In this document: positions 12,923-14,985 of the stretch, in pieces | Position numbering within the stretch: the first letter of the stretch is position 1 | Layout: every line of letters starts with the position of its first letter | Source of the DNA: CAZFAI01 sp964516555 | GTDB taxonomy: Bacteria; Patescibacteriota; Microgenomatia; UBA12405 | Assembly: GCA_964516555.1 (NCBI GenBank) | Contig: CAZFAI010000021.1 | Coordinates: 1 to 14,985, forward strand | Direction of reading: 5' to 3' | Length of the DNA stretch: 14,985 nt | The notes under the pieces: generated by a model | Database searches by the model: none | Told to the model about the DNA's origin: nothing | Seen by the model: only the letters and a program-made list of their open reading frames with translations | Translations under genes and position numbers: made by a program

Positions 12923-14985
12923 TTATTCTTCCACCGCTGCTTGTGCAGCTGCCAATCTGGCAATCGGTACCCTAAAAGGCGAACAGGATACATAAGTCAA
13001 ACCAATCCGATGACAAAACTTCACCGTCTCCGGATCTCCACCCTGCTCCCCGCAAATACCAATATGCATTCCCTTTCGGACTTCTCTTCCCAATTTCACC
13101 GACAACTCCATCAACTTCCCTACTCCACCTTGGTCAACACTACGGAAAGGATCTTCGGCCATAATTTTCTCTTTCATATATTCTTTCAGAAACTTTCCCG
13201 AATCATCCCGGGAGAATCCATAAGTCATCTGAGTCAAATCATTTGTCCCAAAAGAGAAGAACTCGGCCTCCTTAGCAATCTCGTCAGCCGTCAACGCCGC
13301 CCTGGGAATCTCAATCATTGTCCCCACTTCATATTTCAAACTCACCCCACTCTTTTTAATTGTTTCCTCAATCACCGGTAGCAATTTGGATTTAATCCAC
13401 TTCATTTCCTCCACATCGCCAATCAAGGGAATCATGATTTCCGGAACAATCTCCTCTCCGCTTTCTTTCTTCAGCTCACAGGCCGCGTCAATAATTGCCC
13501 TTGCCTGCATCTGATATATCTCAGGATAAGTTATTCCCAATCTAACCCCCCGATGTCCCATCATTGGATTAAACTCGGCCAGATATTCAATTTTGTCCTT
13601 AAGCTTCTCCACCGTAATCCCCATCTCTTTGGCAATCTCTTCGATATCGGCCTCTTCTTTTGGTAAGAACTCATGCAAAGGCGGGTCTAGTAATCTAATC
13701 TTTACCGGTAGCCCCTTCATGATTTCAAACAACTGTTTAAAATCATTCTTCTGCATTGGATAAATTTTGGCCAACGCCGCCTCTCTCTGTTCTAAAGTCT
13801 CGGAAACGATCATTTGTCTAACAGCAAATATCCTGTCTGCCTCAAAGAACATGTGTTCGGTTCGGCAAAGTCCTATTCCTTCGGCTCCAAACTCTCTGGC
13901 AGTTCGGGCATCTTTGGGAGTATCGGCATTTGTCCTCACTCCCATTTTCCGGTATTTATCAGCCCATTTCATTAATGTACCAAAATCTCCGCTCAAGGTT
14001 GGAGTCTCAGTCGGAACTTGTCCTAAAAATACCTCCCCGACAGACCCGTCTAGAGTTATCATCTCACCTTCTTTCACTACCAAGTCTCCAACACGGAAAC
14101 TCTTATCTTTTTCTGAAACTACAACCGACTCGGCTCCAGACACACAACACTTGCCCATACCTCTGGCAACTACTGCAGCATGCGAAGTCATCCCACCTCG
14201 GGCAGTCAATATTCCTTGTGCGGCATGCATTCCAGCCAAATCCTCCGGTGAAGTCTCAGCTCGGACCAAAATCACTTTTTTACCAGCCTCAGCTTTTTCT
14301 ACCGCATCCTCTGCCGTAAATACAGCAGCGCCATACGCTGCACCCGGACTAGCAGGAAGACCAGTAGCAATTACCTTAAAATCTTTTTTGGCACTACTCT
14401 GCAGAGTTGGATGCAATAACTGATCCAAAGACTCAGCCTCGACTCTTGTCAAAGCCGTCTTTTCATCAATCATTCCCTCAGTCACTGCTGTCCTTTTACC
14501 ATTTCTGGTCTGCAATACATACAAAGTTCCGTTTTCAATAGTAAATTCCATATCCTGCATATCTTTATAGTGCTTCTCCAGCCTTTCAAACAAGGCTATC
14601 AGTTGTTGGTAGGCTTCTTCGTTATCTTCCTTCAAAGACTCCAAATGCTTGGGCGTTCTGATTCCAGCCACCACATCCTCACCCTGGGCATTCATTAGAT
14701 ATTCACCATAAGATTTGTTTTCTCCGGTTGATGGGTTTCGAGTAAAAGCTACTCCAGTTCCCGAATCTTCACCCATATTGCCAAAGACCATCGACTGAAC
14801 ATTAACGGCAGTCCCAAATATTTTTTTCTCATCAATTTTATTCAATTGACGGTAAGTGATTGCCCTTGGATTATCCCAGGAACCGAAAACTGCATCAATC
14901 GCACCCAACAATTGCTCTTTTGGATCCTGCGGGAAATCAACTCCTTTTTCAATTTTATAAATGCTTTTATATCCCAGATCGGAAG
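12923..14985 (-). CDS. ppdK: Pyruvate, phosphate dikinase, N-terminus cut by the contig end
   Basis: Interconverts pyruvate, ATP and phosphate with phosphoenolpyruvate, AMP and pyrophosphate; in CPR bacteria it links lower glycolysis to pyruvate. About 686 codons are visible. Full enzymes are about 870-900 residues, so roughly 200 N-terminal residues are missing, including the first part of the ATP-grasp domain. Visible are FPQDPKEQLLGAIDAVFGSW, the ATP-grasp segment TGVAFTRNPSTGE, the phosphohistidine loop GGMTSHAAVVARGMG (His codon at 14180-14182), EGIGLCRTEHMFFE of the PEP-binding barrel, and the catalytic-Cys region GICGEQGGDPETV near the C-terminus. The reading frame is open to the right edge, but the last three codons there derive from bases that match an Illumina adapter and may not be genomic. 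A hairpin terminator follows the stop. Confidence 0.97.
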   Translation of the reverse strand, partial: SDLGYKSIYKIEKGVDFPQDPKEQLLGAIDAVFGSWDNPRAITYRQLNKIDEKKIFGTAVNVQSMVFGNMGEDSGTGVAFTRNPSTGENKSYGEYLMNAQGEDVVAGIRTPKHLESLKEDNEEAYQQLIALFERLEKHYKDMQDMEFTIENGTLYVLQTRNGKRTAVTEGMIDEKTALTRVEAESLDQLLHPTLQSSAKKDFKVIATGLPASPGAAYGAAVFTAEDAVEKAEAGKKVILVRAETSPEDLAGMHAAQGILTARGGMTSHAAVVARGMGKCCVSGAESVVVSEKDKSFRVGDLVVKEGEMITLDGSVGEVFLGQVPTETPTLSGDFGTLMKWADKYRKMGVRTNADTPKDARTAREFGAEGIGLCRTEHMFFEADRIFAVRQMIVSETLEQREAALAKIYPMQKNDFKQLFEIMKGLPVKIRLLDPPLHEFLPKEEADIEEIAKEMGITVEKLKDKIEYLAEFNPMMGHRGVRLGITYPEIYQMQARAIIDAACELKKESGEEIVPEIMIPLIGDVEEMKWIKSKLLPVIEETIKKSGVSLKYEVGTMIEIPRAALTADEIAKEAEFFSFGTNDLTQMTYGFSRDDSGKFLKEYMKEKIMAEDPFRSVDQGGVGKLMELSVKLGREVRKGMHIGICGEQGGDPETVKFCHRIGLTYVSCSPFRVPIARLAAAQAAVEE
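14976..14985. other. Probable Illumina adapter remnant at the sequence end
   Basis: The last ten bases, AGATCGGAAG, are identical to the first ten bases of the standard Illumina TruSeq adapter and lie exactly at the sequence end. Read on the minus strand they are CTTCCGATCT, the end of the adapter primer. Confidence 0.7.

Noticed and set aside
13767..14423. Long plus-strand frame opposite ppdK (218 codons), and similar frames opposite leuS, comEA and the metallo-hydrolase
   Set aside because: They are antisense shadows of well-identified genes and show no domain of their own.
1..14985. CRISPR array, transposase, integrase or attachment site
   Set aside because: No direct-repeat/spacer pattern, no recombinase or transposase gene and no tRNA-internal duplication was seen on either strand.

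Overview
The window looks like a whole short contig or scaffold. It begins inside mreB, ends inside ppdK, holds a 10-base N gap, and its last ten bases equal the start of an Illumina adapter. Gene content suggests a Patescibacteria (CPR) bacterium, probably of the Microgenomates group: a PEGA/beta-propeller envelope protein, a split ComEC with ComEA, PPDK, tRNAs without encoded CCA, and secreted beta-sandwich proteins with little homology signal. This placement is inferred from gene content, not from a phylogeny. TGA acts as a stop (ends of leuS, the M16 peptidase and the PEGA gene), so the code is standard and not the UGA=Gly code of Gracilibacteria/Absconditabacteria.

Layout from left to right. 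Positions 1-714 (-) hold the N-terminal two thirds of mreB, which is divergent from a membrane-anchored PEGA/beta-propeller protein (787-1995, +). A small single-pass membrane protein (2002-2367, -) converges on that gene. An AT-rich, G-poor noncoding zone (2368-3340) contains tRNA-Pro(CGG) and tRNA-Arg(CCU) and is followed by an array of TCCGCA motifs. Next come an M16 zinc peptidase (3341-4573, -) and leucyl-tRNA synthetase (4732-7266, -). A membrane-anchored serine hydrolase of the beta-lactamase fold (7339-8331, +) diverges from leuS. Its 3' end overlaps a DNA-uptake operon on the minus strand: comEA, the ComEC channel domain and a separate ComEC-type metallo-hydrolase (10575 to 8321). Divergent from comEA is a three-gene envelope operon (10637-12877, +): a polytopic membrane protein, a secreted beta-sandwich protein and a tail-anchored protein resembling WxL-interacting proteins. 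A strong hairpin (12877-12903) separates that operon from the convergent ppdK (12923 to the right edge, -).

Two patterns run across genes. First, every protein-coding transcription unit whose start is visible has a -10-like hexamer 11 to 17 nt before the start codon and no Shine-Dalgarno sequence, so leaderless or near-leaderless mRNAs are likely the rule. Second, the plus strand is strongly C-rich and G-poor even between genes and in plus-strand genes. This points to a replication-linked skew with the minus strand as leading strand. The most unusual local feature is a ~73-nt imperfect palindrome in frame inside the LeuS editing domain. It adds about 21 residues and resembles palindromic elements that insert into coding genes, such as those of Rickettsia.
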